Source: Desemzia sp045528445
Lineage (GTDB): Bacteria; Bacillota; Bacilli; Lactobacillales; Carnobacteriaceae
Length of the DNA: 51,773 nt
Assembly: GCF_045528445.1 (NCBI RefSeq)
Contig: NZ_JBGQQU010000025.1
Coordinates: 1-51,773, forward strand
Direction of reading: 5' to 3'
Below the pieces are notes generated by a model. That model had not been told where the DNA came from. It ran no database searches and was given only the letters and a program-made list of their open reading frames with translations. Below are positions 7,456 to 15,921 of the stretch, one piece after another (positions within the stretch are counted from its first letter, which is position 1; each line of letters begins with the position of its first letter). Both the position numbers and the translations under genes were made by a program.

Positions 7456-8658
7456 TTATTCTAAATATGTCAAAGCTTCTTGCACAAAGGAAGCAGTACC
7501 CATATATAAGTAAGTTTCATCAATATCAAATTTCGGGTGGTGATGACCATGGAAAGAGCCTTCAATTTCACGCGGGTTGCTTAAAAAGAGAAATGTCCCC
7601 GGAACTTCTTGCAAGAAAAAAGCAAAATCTTCCCCGCCCATCAAAGGTTCACGAACTTCCGTCAGCACATCATCGCCGAAAATCTCTTTTAAATTACCGA
7701 CAACTTCAGCGGTTACGTCGTTATCATTGATGACAGGAGGGTATTTGTAGTCGTAAGTTACAGTGCATTCCACGCCAAATGTTTCTCCGACTCCTTTAGC
7801 AATCTGTTCTAACTTAGCACATATTTTTTGCCGGATGGCATCATCAAATGCTCGTACTGTGCCTTCAATTTCTGCATTATCTGGAATAACATTTTGATTA
7901 AAACCACCGTCCACCCGTGTTACGGAGACCACTGCAGGATCGATGGCTCTTAAGTTTCGGCTCTTAATCGATTGGATTGCGGTAATCAAGTATCCGATAG
8001 CGTTCACAGGATCATCTGACAGCTCAGGATAAGCACCGTGATAACCTTTGCCTTTGACTTCAATGAGAAAGCGATCCATGGAAGCCATCATCGGTCCGAA
8101 TTTATACCCGATTTTGCCTTTTGGTGTATGCGGGTCGATTTGTCCTTCGTGAAATCCTAGGACACGAGTCACTTTAGGATTTTCCAATACTTTTTCTTCA
8201 ATCATCGGTTTAGCACCGCCGGGATATTCTTCGCCGGGTTGGAACAACAATTTAACTGAGCCGCTAAAGAGATGACGGTTTTCTTGTAAAATTTTTGCTG
8301 CGCCCAGTAACATGGCTGTATGTCCATCGTGACCACAAGCATGCATATTTTGATTGATCGATTGAAAAGGGAGACCTGTTTGTTCTTGGACCGGCAATCC
8401 GTCCATATCGGCACGCAAGCCTAACACTCGGTCTTTATTGGGGCCAGATTTCGTCCCTTTGATCAACCCGACAACAGCATTGCCGTTTACATAGGAAGCA
8501 TCGTAGTCAATGCCGGATGTTTCTAATACTTGAGTGACATATTGCACTGTGCGTGGGAGTTCCAGCGTTAATTCAGGAATTTGGTGCAAGTCCCTCCGCC
8601 AGTGAATGATATCTGCTTCAGTGTCTTTTGCCAATTGAATCACATCTATTTGAGCCAA
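7456..8658 (-). CDS. M20-family amidohydrolase (aminoacylase/peptidase type)
   Basis: A 400-residue metal-dependent hydrolase of the M20D group, which removes acyl groups from amino acids or hydrolyses related amides. Visible blocks are DLHQIPEL (23-30), LRADMDGLPVQE, the HACGHDGH metal motif, FQPGEE with the catalytic glutamates, a dimerisation lid with KGKGYHGAYPE, and C-terminal MGGEDFAFF and HHHPKFDIDE. The usual GLHVxP block reads GFHEGQID, a small variation near a metal histidine. AGGAGG lies upstream of the ATG. It is the last gene of an operon with the two membrane genes encoded upstream (8674-9940), which suggests that they import its substrate. The exact substrate cannot be told. 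Confidence 0.85.
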   Translation of the reverse strand: MAQIDVIQLAKDTEADIIHWRRDLHQIPELTLELPRTVQYVTQVLETSGIDYDASYVNGNAVVGLIKGTKSGPNKDRVLGLRADMDGLPVQEQTGLPFQSINQNMHACGHDGHTAMLLGAAKILQENRHLFSGSVKLLFQPGEEYPGGAKPMIEEKVLENPKVTRVLGFHEGQIDPHTPKGKIGYKFGPMMASMDRFLIEVKGKGYHGAYPELSDDPVNAIGYLITAIQSIKSRNLRAIDPAVVSVTRVDGGFNQNVIPDNAEIEGTVRAFDDAIRQKICAKLEQIAKGVGETFGVECTVTYDYKYPPVINDNDVTAEVVGNLKEIFGDDVLTEVREPLMGGEDFAFFLQEVPGTFLFLSNPREIEGSFHGHHHPKFDIDETYLYMGTASFVQEALTYLE

Positions 8659-8673
8659 ACTAAATCCTCCTTA

Positions 8674-9135
8674 TTAGAACATACGGAATAAAATTTCTGA
8701 AAAAATGACGCAAGCCAATACTGTGCCCATGATGACTAAAATACTGACGATTGCTCCTTTGTAGCCGATTTTGCGAAACGCTGGCCAGTCTTTACCAATC
8801 GATACCCCAGCATAAGCCAAAATAGGAGTACATAATGCTAGTAAGCTGATTTGCTCTACATGTGTGATCACCATATCAGAAACAGGCGAAATGGGAACTG
8901 AAAAAAGTATGGCGATAAACGAAATGTATGCCATAGCGGGTAAATTTAGAGGGATGATCTGTTTAAAAATCAGCCCCGAAAGTGTAAACAATAATAACCA
9001 AAGAATACCGAAAATCGATTGAGTAATTGTGGCTCCATAACCGAGAACATTTCCGATAAGAGCTATCGTACCAGAGATCAAAAGAGCCATTGACCAGTCT
9101 AAAATCATTCTATTATTTAATTTAGCTTTCTCCAT
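8674..9135 (-). CDS. Small multi-pass membrane protein, second half of a DUF3100-like pair
   Basis: A 153-residue protein with about four or five hydrophobic segments (near 15-35, 38-58, 68-83, 95-110 and 125-150). It overlaps the end of the larger membrane gene by 14 bases and is followed 15 bases later by the amidohydrolase, so all three should be one transcript. Together the two membrane proteins total about 425 residues, the size I associate with single-chain DUF3100 transport-like proteins. The family call is tentative. A permease feeding the hydrolase is the simplest inference. Confidence 0.6.
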   Translation of the reverse strand: MEKAKLNNRMILDWSMALLISGTIALIGNVLGYGATITQSIFGILWLLLFTLSGLIFKQIIPLNLPAMAYISFIAILFSVPISPVSDMVITHVEQISLLALCTPILAYAGVSIGKDWPAFRKIGYKGAIVSILVIMGTVLACVIFSEILFRMF

Positions 9136-9940
9136 ATTCAGTCACTTGTCCTTTCTTTCCTCGATCCAGCCAGCTGTACACACGCTCGGTCAGAGGCAGA
9201 CCAATAAATAACGCGGTATAAATACTGATGACTGAGGAAACCAGATTCGAAATCGCCGCATAGGCCTCCAATTCAGTAGCCATTTCTGGATAGCGTTCCA
9301 ACAGTGTACCTAATCCTCCCACCATCATAGAAGCTGAACCAATCCCTGATGCTAACGAAAGGGAGATAGGGGAAATAAACGGCAGCTCTGCTAAAACAGA
9401 CATTAGGAAGCTAACCGCAATCACACCAAATACGGTCCCAACGATATAGTTCGTCATCACACCACGGAATTCTGGTGATTCAGCGCCGTATTTTTCTGAG
9501 ATCAATGTTACGTTTGCTTCACGACTTACTCCGAATGTCATACCAATAGATTCGCGGCCCATACCGAAGACTACAACAGCGAGCGGCAGTCCGATAGCAA
9601 ATGAAAAACCTTCTCCTAGATTTTGTAGAATAACAGGAATCCCCGCTCCGAATACTTCCTCAATGGCAGCACCACTGGAAACCCCTAGTTTAGCCAGCAA
9701 TAATCCGCCAGCTAAAGCCATCATTTCAGAAGCATGATGAGTACTTTTTTCTGTAACGATTTTTTGCTTGGGAATTAAATAAAATAAGGTCATTAAAATC
9801 ATAGAGAAAATCAATGGCGCCAAGGTGAAAGAGAATCTCCCTAAAGGTATACGTTGTGTGCCGATCAGCTCAGCAATCACGGTAAAGATCAACACCATGA
9901 TCTGCAGTGGATAATTTTGCCAGCTTTTTTTCTTTTCCAT
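9122..9940 (-). CDS. Multi-pass membrane protein, DUF3100-like (putative transporter)
   Basis: A 272-residue protein with about seven or eight hydrophobic segments. Glycine-rich stretches (SGIGSASMMVGGLG, GLPLAVVVFGMGRESIGM) look like re-entrant or packing helices of secondary transporters. I associate it with DUF3100 on layout and its amidohydrolase neighbour, not by a firm motif. Start: GAGGAGG lies six bases before ATG 9940; two other in-frame ATGs (9946 and 9970) are upstream of or touching the SD and are rejected. First gene of the three-gene minus-strand operon. AT-rich DNA at 9941-10138 should hold its promoter, but no clear -35/-10 pair was found. Confidence 0.6.
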   Translation of the reverse strand: MEKKKSWQNYPLQIMVLIFTVIAELIGTQRIPLGRFSFTLAPLIFSMILMTLFYLIPKQKIVTEKSTHHASEMMALAGGLLLAKLGVSSGAAIEEVFGAGIPVILQNLGEGFSFAIGLPLAVVVFGMGRESIGMTFGVSREANVTLISEKYGAESPEFRGVMTNYIVGTVFGVIAVSFLMSVLAELPFISPISLSLASGIGSASMMVGGLGTLLERYPEMATELEAYAAISNLVSSVISIYTALFIGLPLTERVYSWLDRGKKGQVTEYGES

Positions 9941-10138
9941 ACTCATCCTCCTCAAATGATTGCTAATCACGATTTCTGCCGTTATTAATTAGCAGATTAA
10001 AGATTAACACATTTTAATTTAATATATTTTTAATATTAATCGCTATTCTAACATCTAATCAGATCTAAGAGCAATCTTTTTTATCATAAAAATGAATTTA
10101 AAATGAATGCATCGTTTGAATTCTAATATTAATACCAT

Positions 10139-10186
10139 AAAAAGAGTCTTTCACATCGACCGCAATCGATTTGAAAGACTCTTTTT
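10139..10186. terminator. Strong hairpin terminator after the lipoprotein gene
   Basis: AAAAAGAGTCTTTCA (10139-10153) pairs perfectly with TGAAAGACTCTTTTT (10172-10186). A/T tails on both sides; it ends the minus-strand lipoprotein gene. Confidence 0.9.
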
Positions 10187-10210
10187 AGAGTTATTCTAAT
10201 AACATTTACG

Positions 10211-11011
10211 TTATTTCATTGAAACAACCATTTCTAAGGCTTCCAACGGTACTTGACTGGTAGAAAGTTCGTAAACGCGGTTTTCTTTTTGCCACATGAT
10301 ATCCACAGATACTGTGTCTCCACCTTGTGGATAATCAATGAGTATCAGCCCTTTTTCGCTTGGAGCAGGAAGCATATTTTCTTCCAAATAAGCGACGATT
10401 TTTTTGGCTATTCCAGGCGCATCCATTTCATCCATAGTTAGAGAGTGAATGGTGAAATCCCAATTGCCTTCTTCCCAACTGAAGTATTGGTTTCCTGCAG
10501 CGCCTTCTCCATAACCAGTAACATCGTAACCTAATTCAACAGCTGTTTCTTCATTGGGTGTCACAGAAACAGCACCGTTCATTTTGGCTTCCATTTCAGC
10601 TAAAGCAGTATCGGCATCTGTATAAATGGTTCCCGATACAGCAGCCAAATCGTTCCCTTGTTCATCAGTGTAAGCTATTGTATATTCATCTTCGCTATTG
10701 GTTACGATACTGGCGCTGCTGTTTTCCGGCAAATAAGACGGCAATAACACAACAGCCGGATCCATTTCCAATTCAGAACCGACTTCCGATTCTGAGGATT
10801 CATTTTCTTCTTCTGATGTATCACTCGATTCTTCCTGATTACTGGATGATTCGGAGTCACTACTCATACTGCTGGCAGGTTCACTGCTTTGTGACTCTTC
10901 TATTTGTGAAGAGGATTCCGCCGACTCTGATTCTGGGTTTGATGAACAGCCGACAAGTAGTATACCGCATACCCCAAGAGCTAATAGGGGTTTATAAGAT
11001 ACTTTTGTCAT
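10211..11011 (-). CDS. Ser/Glu-rich surface lipoprotein of unknown function
   Basis: A 266-residue lipoprotein. The signal peptide ends in lipobox LVGC (19-22), so Cys22 should be lipid-modified and the protein anchored outside the membrane. Residues 23-80 are a low-complexity Ser/Glu linker, typical of a wall-spanning spacer. The C-terminal 180 residues form a soluble domain with alternating strands (YLPENSSASIV, DEYTIAYTDEQGNDLAAVSGTIY, NWDFTIHSL); I do not recognise it. AAGGAGG precedes the ATG. It stands alone with its own terminator. It is divergent from the exopolysaccharide operon, 600 bases away. Confidence 0.75.
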   Translation of the reverse strand: MTKVSYKPLLALGVCGILLVGCSSNPESESAESSSQIEESQSSEPASSMSSDSESSSNQEESSDTSEEENESSESEVGSELEMDPAVVLLPSYLPENSSASIVTNSEDEYTIAYTDEQGNDLAAVSGTIYTDADTALAEMEAKMNGAVSVTPNEETAVELGYDVTGYGEGAAGNQYFSWEEGNWDFTIHSLTMDEMDAPGIAKKIVAYLEENMLPAPSEKGLILIDYPQGGDTVSVDIMWQKENRVYELSTSQVPLEALEMVVSMK

Positions 11012-11300
11012 AAAAAAGACCTCCTTGTTTTCTTGTTTTTATAGTACCGCTCGTAAAATAAGATGTAAATCAATCTGGTTTAAGCTAGACAAAGACTGAC
11101 TTATAAACTCATTTTGTTTCATTTGTAGAGGAAATAAGCGCCAGTCAGAACAACTCTATGATCTAGTTAGGGAGATTTACGGAGCCTCACGTCAAATGGA
11201 CAAGCTCGATCTTTCAATAAAGTTTGTCAATTTTTAGACATATCTTTGTGACAAAACGATGTCCTGCCAGTGTAATGGCTTCCATTCATAAAATGAAGCG

Positions 11301-11645
11301 TGCTATACTTGTGCCAACTTAAAGAAATGGCAATTTTCTCATTTTCACCTCGCTTCAAACCATCTTGCTTATCTTCCCTAAGATAGCAGCTTTTCTTTCT
11401 TATCCAGTCTGGATAATTCTTTCATACACTCTCATTGTAATGCTTCACAAGTTCTGACTCTTCTCCTTATATTTTAAAGACTCTTTTTTATCCATATTAT
11501 TTGGTTTAACCGAATCGACCTCTTTTTAGTATACCCTCGTTTATTTAGCTAATCATTGTAAATCTCTTCTAACTAAATCCGCTTATTTCAATCTCCTTCC
11601 TACTAGTTTCCCTTGAAAACAAATCTACCAAAAGGTGTGATAGCT
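11301..11645 (+). promoter_or_regulatory. Extended -10 promoter and C-rich, G-poor leader of the eps operon
   Basis: TG-C-TATACT (11301-11309) is an extended -10 box with no convincing -35, placing transcription near 11316 and a leader of about 330 nt. From 11341 to 11580 I count about 58 C but only 21 G in 240 bases. Such C-over-G, unstructured RNA resembles Rho-loading sites. Small hairpins occur (TATCTT/AAGATA near 11370-11385; ATCCAG/CTGGAT near 11402-11414), but no U-tailed terminator. The rest of 11012-11300 has no gene; it includes the lipoprotein promoter side and one half of a weak repeat (11167-11198). Confidence 0.45.
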
Positions 11646-12335
11646 ATGATTATGGAGAAAATTTCTTCGTTAAATTTTAAGCACCGTTCGTTTTATGCAC
11701 GCTATATCAAGCGTCTAATGGATATTACGCTCTCTTTCATAGGATTGATGATGTTATTATTGCCTCTGCTAGTGATTGCCGCACTGATTCGTTTGGATTC
11801 TAAGGGACCTGTATTCTTTTTGCAAGAACGTATCGGCCAATATGGCAAAACCTTTCGGATCATTAAATTCCGTACAATGATTGTTGGCGCTGAGCATATA
11901 GGGAGCGGACTGCAGATTCACAGCTTTAAGGACGCACGTATCACCAAAGTCGGTTTGTTTTTGCGCACAACCAGCCTAGACGAACTGCCGCAATTGATCA
12001 ATATTTTAAAAGGCGATATGTCACTGGTTGGTCCAAGGCCCCCAGTGACATATGCACCATATATCGGATACAAGGCTTATCCTGAGTGGGCTAAAAATCG
12101 ATTTTTGATTAAACCAGGTCTGACTGGATCTGCTCAGATTAAATACCGGAATAATGTGGAGTGGGATCAGCGGATGATAGAAGATATCCATTATTTAGAA
12201 ACGCTCTCTTTTGTGACAGATCTGCTTCTCATAGTCAAAACAGCCGTTAAGTTTGTTGAGAAAGAACCCGAACAAAATTCAGTGGGAAGCTCACCAATAA
12301 ATCAACAGGAAAAGATCAAGGAGGTTATCAAATGA
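11646..12335 (+). CDS. Initiating undecaprenyl-phosphate sugar phosphotransferase
   Basis: A 229-residue monotopic phosphoglycosyl transferase of the EpsL/PglC/WbaP catalytic-domain family. It places the first sugar-1-phosphate on undecaprenyl phosphate at the inner membrane face. The N-terminal hydrophobic re-entrant helix (about 25-45) is followed by GPVFFLQERIG, the FRIIKFRTM motif, the Asp-Glu pair in SLDELPQLINILKGDMSLVGPRP, and KPGLTGSAQIKYR. It lacks the N-terminal four-helix part of CpsE-type enzymes. Start: ATG 11646 follows AAAGGTG; the longer TTG start at 11613 has no SD. First gene of the eps operon; its end overlaps the next gene by four bases. Confidence 0.88.
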   Translation: MIMEKISSLNFKHRSFYARYIKRLMDITLSFIGLMMLLLPLLVIAALIRLDSKGPVFFLQERIGQYGKTFRIIKFRTMIVGAEHIGSGLQIHSFKDARITKVGLFLRTTSLDELPQLINILKGDMSLVGPRPPVTYAPYIGYKAYPEWAKNRFLIKPGLTGSAQIKYRNNVEWDQRMIEDIHYLETLSFVTDLLLIVKTAVKFVEKEPEQNSVGSSPINQQEKIKEVIK

Positions 12336-13297
12336 TAAAAAGTATTTACATGGATAAAGGATGGGGTGTGCTTCAGCAGGACAAAGAAGGAGGAGAAACA
12401 CTTCATTTCCTATTTGAAAGAGAAGAGGGGCGTGTAGTTTACCCTTTTATCAAACGTCCAGCAGGAATAGTAGATGGCACACAATATTATGATTTAGTGA
12501 CTCCGCGTGGACAAGGAGGTATCTGGATCGAACAAGCGCAAGAGGGAAAAGAAAAGGTTTTGATTCATCAATTTAGTAAAGCTTTTGACGATTATTGTAC
12601 TCGTGAACATATCATCGCTGAATACATTCGTTTCAGCCCTTGGTTGAATCAGGCGAAATGGTTTGAAGAAGACTATACGATCTCTTATTTTGGAGAAGTG
12701 TATTGTACAGACCTGACAACTGATTTTTTTAATGAAGCATACAGCTCAGCTTTACGCCAGCAAATCAGAAAAGCCATAAAAAATAACGTCATTATACGTT
12801 TTACTTCTAATCCTGATTTTATTGATGAGTTTTTAAGACTGTATCAAATGACAGCAAAAGAACAACAATTCAACGAATATTATCAGCTCGATAAAAGATT
12901 TCTACAGCGTTATTTTGATTTTTACCCAGACAAAGTGGTATTCGCAGTAGCTCTATTAAATGAAAAAGTGATCTCAGCAGCCATGCTGTTAATAGGGGAG
13001 GATATCGTCCATTACCACTTTGCTGCCACAGATCCTGAATACAAACACCTTCAACCGAATAGTTTGCTGATTTATGAAGCTGCCAGTTATGGAGAAGCTT
13101 ACGGCAAACGATTATTTGATCTCGGATCGGCTAAAGCCGGCAGCAGTCTGGAGAAGTACAAAAAACGGTTTACTGCTAAAGTAAAAAGTTATCCGTTTTA
13201 TCGAGGCACAAAAGTTCGCAACCAAGGTGTTTATGATCAATTGGTTGAGCAGGCGAGCGATGTGCAAGAAGGGTATTTCCCCGCATACCGCAAATAA
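12332..13297 (+). CDS. FemAB-like/GNAT acyltransferase
   Basis: A 321-residue protein of the FemAB-like GNAT group (BioF2-like domain). Recognisable are the YIRFSPWL strand, the ALRQQIRKAIKNNVIIRF helix-strand (compare 'xxRxxxRKAxkxGv'), LYQMTAKEQ, the VISAAMLLIGEDIVHYHFAATDPEY core, and LFDLGSAKAGSSLEKYKKRF. Family members transfer amino acids from aminoacyl-tRNA to peptidoglycan precursors, or acyl groups to sugars. In a polysaccharide operon it could aminoacylate or acylate an amino sugar. ATGA overlap with the sugar transferase couples the two. The donor is unknown. Confidence 0.7.
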   Translation: MIKSIYMDKGWGVLQQDKEGGETLHFLFEREEGRVVYPFIKRPAGIVDGTQYYDLVTPRGQGGIWIEQAQEGKEKVLIHQFSKAFDDYCTREHIIAEYIRFSPWLNQAKWFEEDYTISYFGEVYCTDLTTDFFNEAYSSALRQQIRKAIKNNVIIRFTSNPDFIDEFLRLYQMTAKEQQFNEYYQLDKRFLQRYFDFYPDKVVFAVALLNEKVISAAMLLIGEDIVHYHFAATDPEYKHLQPNSLLIYEAASYGEAYGKRLFDLGSAKAGSSLEKYKKRFTAKVKSYPFYRGTKVRNQGVYDQLVEQASDVQEGYFPAYRK

Positions 13298-13319
13298 GTA
13301 CGAAGTGAGGTGAAAGCAG

Positions 13320-14333
13320 ATGGAGCCGTTTTTTACACCGACACCGATTCAGCCACTAACAGAAGATTTCCAACACAATCGATTTTACATCAAAAGAGAA
13401 GATTTGATACCCCTATCTTTCGGTGGCAACAAAGCGCGTAAAGCTTACTACTTTATCCAAGAAATGGAGCAACTGCAAGCGAACTGTCTGGTGACTTATG
13501 GCAGCAGCAGTTCCAACCATTGCCGAGTTATTGCTGCGGTTGCAGCAGCAAAAGGTTATCCTTGTCTGATTATTTCTCCCTCTTCACAAAATACCCCCAC
13601 TATGAATCAGCAACTCGTTGAGACCCTCAATGCAAAACTGATTTTTACCCCTTTATCCCAAGTCAGGGAAACGATTCAGCAAACGATGGAACAATTGAAG
13701 CACGATGGTCTGCAGCCTTATTTTATTCCAGGTGGTGGACATGGAAACAATGGAACACAAGCTTATGTGGATGCCTATCGAGAAATCAAGGCAACTGAAG
13801 CTGAAAAAGGTATGTCATTTGATAGGATTTTTCATGCTTCTGGAACGGGGACTACCCAAGCTGGTTTAATTTGCGGCAATCGGTTGTTTGAAGATTCAAA
13901 GAAAATCGTCGGTATCAGTATTGCAAGAGATGTGGAAAACGGAAGACCGGTCGTACTGGAATCAGCGAATGCTTATCTGGAAAGTTGCTCATTACCACCC
14001 ATCTTAGAGGAAACAGTCATTTTTGATGACCATTACCGAGCAGGTGGTTATGGTAAGCATCACGAGGACATTACTGATGTTATCAAGCAGGTTTTTATTC
14101 ACGAAGGCATTGCACTAGATCCCACATATACTGGGAAAGCTTACTGGGGCATGATGCAATATATCAAAGAGCATCAAATAGAAAACCAAACAATTTTATT
14201 TATCCACACAGGAAGTAATCCTCTATTCTTTGATTATTTTCAAAAATACTGTCTTACAAGGAGTGTGAGAAATGAAGATCACTTATATCGAACTGCAAGA
14301 GCTTCCGAAAATGGCATGGGGAGCAATTGTTGA
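13320..14333 (+). CDS. PLP-dependent D-cysteine desulfhydrase/ACC deaminase-like enzyme
   Basis: A 337-residue fold-type II PLP enzyme. FYIKREDLIPLSFGGNKARK carries the expected PLP lysine (about K38). TYGSSSSNHCRVIAA is the substrate-binding Ser/Asn segment, and HASGTGTTQAGLICG is the phosphate-binding loop. Relatives deaminate D-cysteine, 1-aminocyclopropane carboxylate or diaminopropionate, or make unusual amino acids in natural-product clusters. Here it probably supplies an amino acid or keto acid for polymer decoration (inference). It overlaps the next gene by 62 bases, so the last 20 or so residues share DNA with that gene's start; the original stop may have been lost. Confidence 0.75.
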   Translation: MEPFFTPTPIQPLTEDFQHNRFYIKREDLIPLSFGGNKARKAYYFIQEMEQLQANCLVTYGSSSSNHCRVIAAVAAAKGYPCLIISPSSQNTPTMNQQLVETLNAKLIFTPLSQVRETIQQTMEQLKHDGLQPYFIPGGGHGNNGTQAYVDAYREIKATEAEKGMSFDRIFHASGTGTTQAGLICGNRLFEDSKKIVGISIARDVENGRPVVLESANAYLESCSLPPILEETVIFDDHYRAGGYGKHHEDITDVIKQVFIHEGIALDPTYTGKAYWGMMQYIKEHQIENQTILFIHTGSNPLFFDYFQKYCLTRSVRNEDHLYRTARASENGMGSNC

Positions 14334-15921
14334 GAAAGGTACACTTGATGTAGTCGTTTATCATGGGAGAAGTGTTGAGACACAAAAGGAGTTTTTTGTA
14401 GAAGGTGCATGGGAAGGTAATTTCACAGAAGGACGGTTTGATCAAGCCGATTTTTTTAATGGATCAGGCGGAAGAATGAATCAAAAAACATTCAAAAAGT
14501 CCTTTATGTTTGTTACATCCAGCCATACATTAGATCGATTGCACACTATTCGCTTGAAAAATAAATTGATCGTTTCCAACTCAATGCCGTTTGCGCTGCA
14601 TTTGGCACACACTCGTTTGAACCCTCGATATATGGATTACGAAAAAGATTTGAACTCAATACTAAAAGGACTGTACCACTACAAAGACTGGATTCCATTA
14701 AAGGGAAACAAAGAACTCTTCTTGCACTATTATTGTAATTTGGTCATTGATGGTCAGCTCTCCATCAGTAAAGAAAAGAAGCCTAGTATGGAACCTTTTG
14801 AAAGTTACTCTCACTACCGAACCCTCTTAAGTCAGACACTCCAACAATTTGTCCAAAATGCAAAAAGCCCATTAAGGCGCATTTCTTATGGAATTGTAAC
14901 GACCATTTCCAAAGGCTATGATTCAGCCGCTTGTGCTGTTCTCGCAAAAGAAGTTGGTTGTGACACAGCATTATCTTTTGACCGACCAATTACTTATGAA
15001 GAAGACTGTGGACTGGATATTGCACAGCAGTTAGGGTATTCTTCCATCATTTTAAAAGACGCTTCGGATTATTTATCCAACGAACAGCTGACAGAAACCG
15101 AATTTGTATCTACAGGTGAGTTAGGCAGTGGTGTCGTATATGCCTCTTTTGAAGAGGAAATGGCCGATAATATTGTACTTTTTGGAGAAGAAGGAGACGA
15201 ATTTTGGGGCAAAGACCGCTCAGACGCCAATGCGGAATTTCGGTTTCCAGATGACGTTATGACGGGTGTATCACTTATCGAGCATCGGCTGCGAGTGGGT
15301 TATATTTTTACGCCACTTCCGACTTTCGGCGGTGTTGAATGGAAAAGTTTATGGAAACTAAGCAATTCACCTGAAATGCAGCCCTATTCTGTTGGCGGTT
15401 CATATGATCGGCCCATTCCTAGGAGAATCTTAGAGACAGCAGGGATCCCCAGAGAATCCTTTGGGATAGAGAAAAAGGGAGTAGGAGTCAATTATCGTTA
15501 TGACAGCTTTTTACGCTTGAAAGAACGAATGTCGAAAAACTCTTTTGTTTCTTATCAGCAGTATTACAAAAGTCATCGCAAAATCGATAAGGAATATTTA
15601 CAGCGTTGGCTTCGTTATTTTTTGGATACAAAAAATGTTTACCTTCATGTGGCAATGCGAAAGGTTGGAGTGGAAAGTAATCTCACTATGCCAAATGCAG
15701 AGAGTGAGACAAATCCGGGTGCTCCCGCTTTTCTGATTCATTGGGGCGTTCAAGAAATCCAGAAAAGGTACCATAGTGCATTTGAAAAGAAATATAAAAA
15801 ACGTTTAACAGTGCTGCGGAATGGAAATAGGCACACTGAAGCCGTCTTCAGCGAAAATGGCAACCAACATTTAGAAAAGGCCGCCATAGAGATAGAGACT
15901 GGAAGGGGGAGAGGGAGATGA
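14272..15921 (+). CDS. Asparagine-synthetase-like amidotransferase/ligase, copy 1
   Basis: A 549-residue protein with an Asn-synthetase-like plan. Residues 1-170 resemble a degenerate glutaminase domain (GAWEGNF, SSHTLDRLHTIRLKNKLIVSNSMPF), but residue 2 is Lys, not the catalytic Cys. Residues 205-440 form an ATP-pyrophosphatase domain with loop SKGYDS (213-218; SGGxDS in the family) and GEEGDEFWGK, keeping the Gly-Asp-Glu (308-310). Without the Cys it cannot release ammonia from glutamine, so an intermolecular amide or beta-lactam-synthetase-like ligation of an adenylated acid is likely. CAAGGAGTG precedes ATG 14272. Paralogous to the next gene. Confidence 0.7.
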   Translation: MKITYIELQELPKMAWGAIVEKGTLDVVVYHGRSVETQKEFFVEGAWEGNFTEGRFDQADFFNGSGGRMNQKTFKKSFMFVTSSHTLDRLHTIRLKNKLIVSNSMPFALHLAHTRLNPRYMDYEKDLNSILKGLYHYKDWIPLKGNKELFLHYYCNLVIDGQLSISKEKKPSMEPFESYSHYRTLLSQTLQQFVQNAKSPLRRISYGIVTTISKGYDSAACAVLAKEVGCDTALSFDRPITYEEDCGLDIAQQLGYSSIILKDASDYLSNEQLTETEFVSTGELGSGVVYASFEEEMADNIVLFGEEGDEFWGKDRSDANAEFRFPDDVMTGVSLIEHRLRVGYIFTPLPTFGGVEWKSLWKLSNSPEMQPYSVGGSYDRPIPRRILETAGIPRESFGIEKKGVGVNYRYDSFLRLKERMSKNSFVSYQQYYKSHRKIDKEYLQRWLRYFLDTKNVYLHVAMRKVGVESNLTMPNAESETNPGAPAFLIHWGVQEIQKRYHSAFEKKYKKRLTVLRNGNRHTEAVFSENGNQHLEKAAIEIETGRGRGR

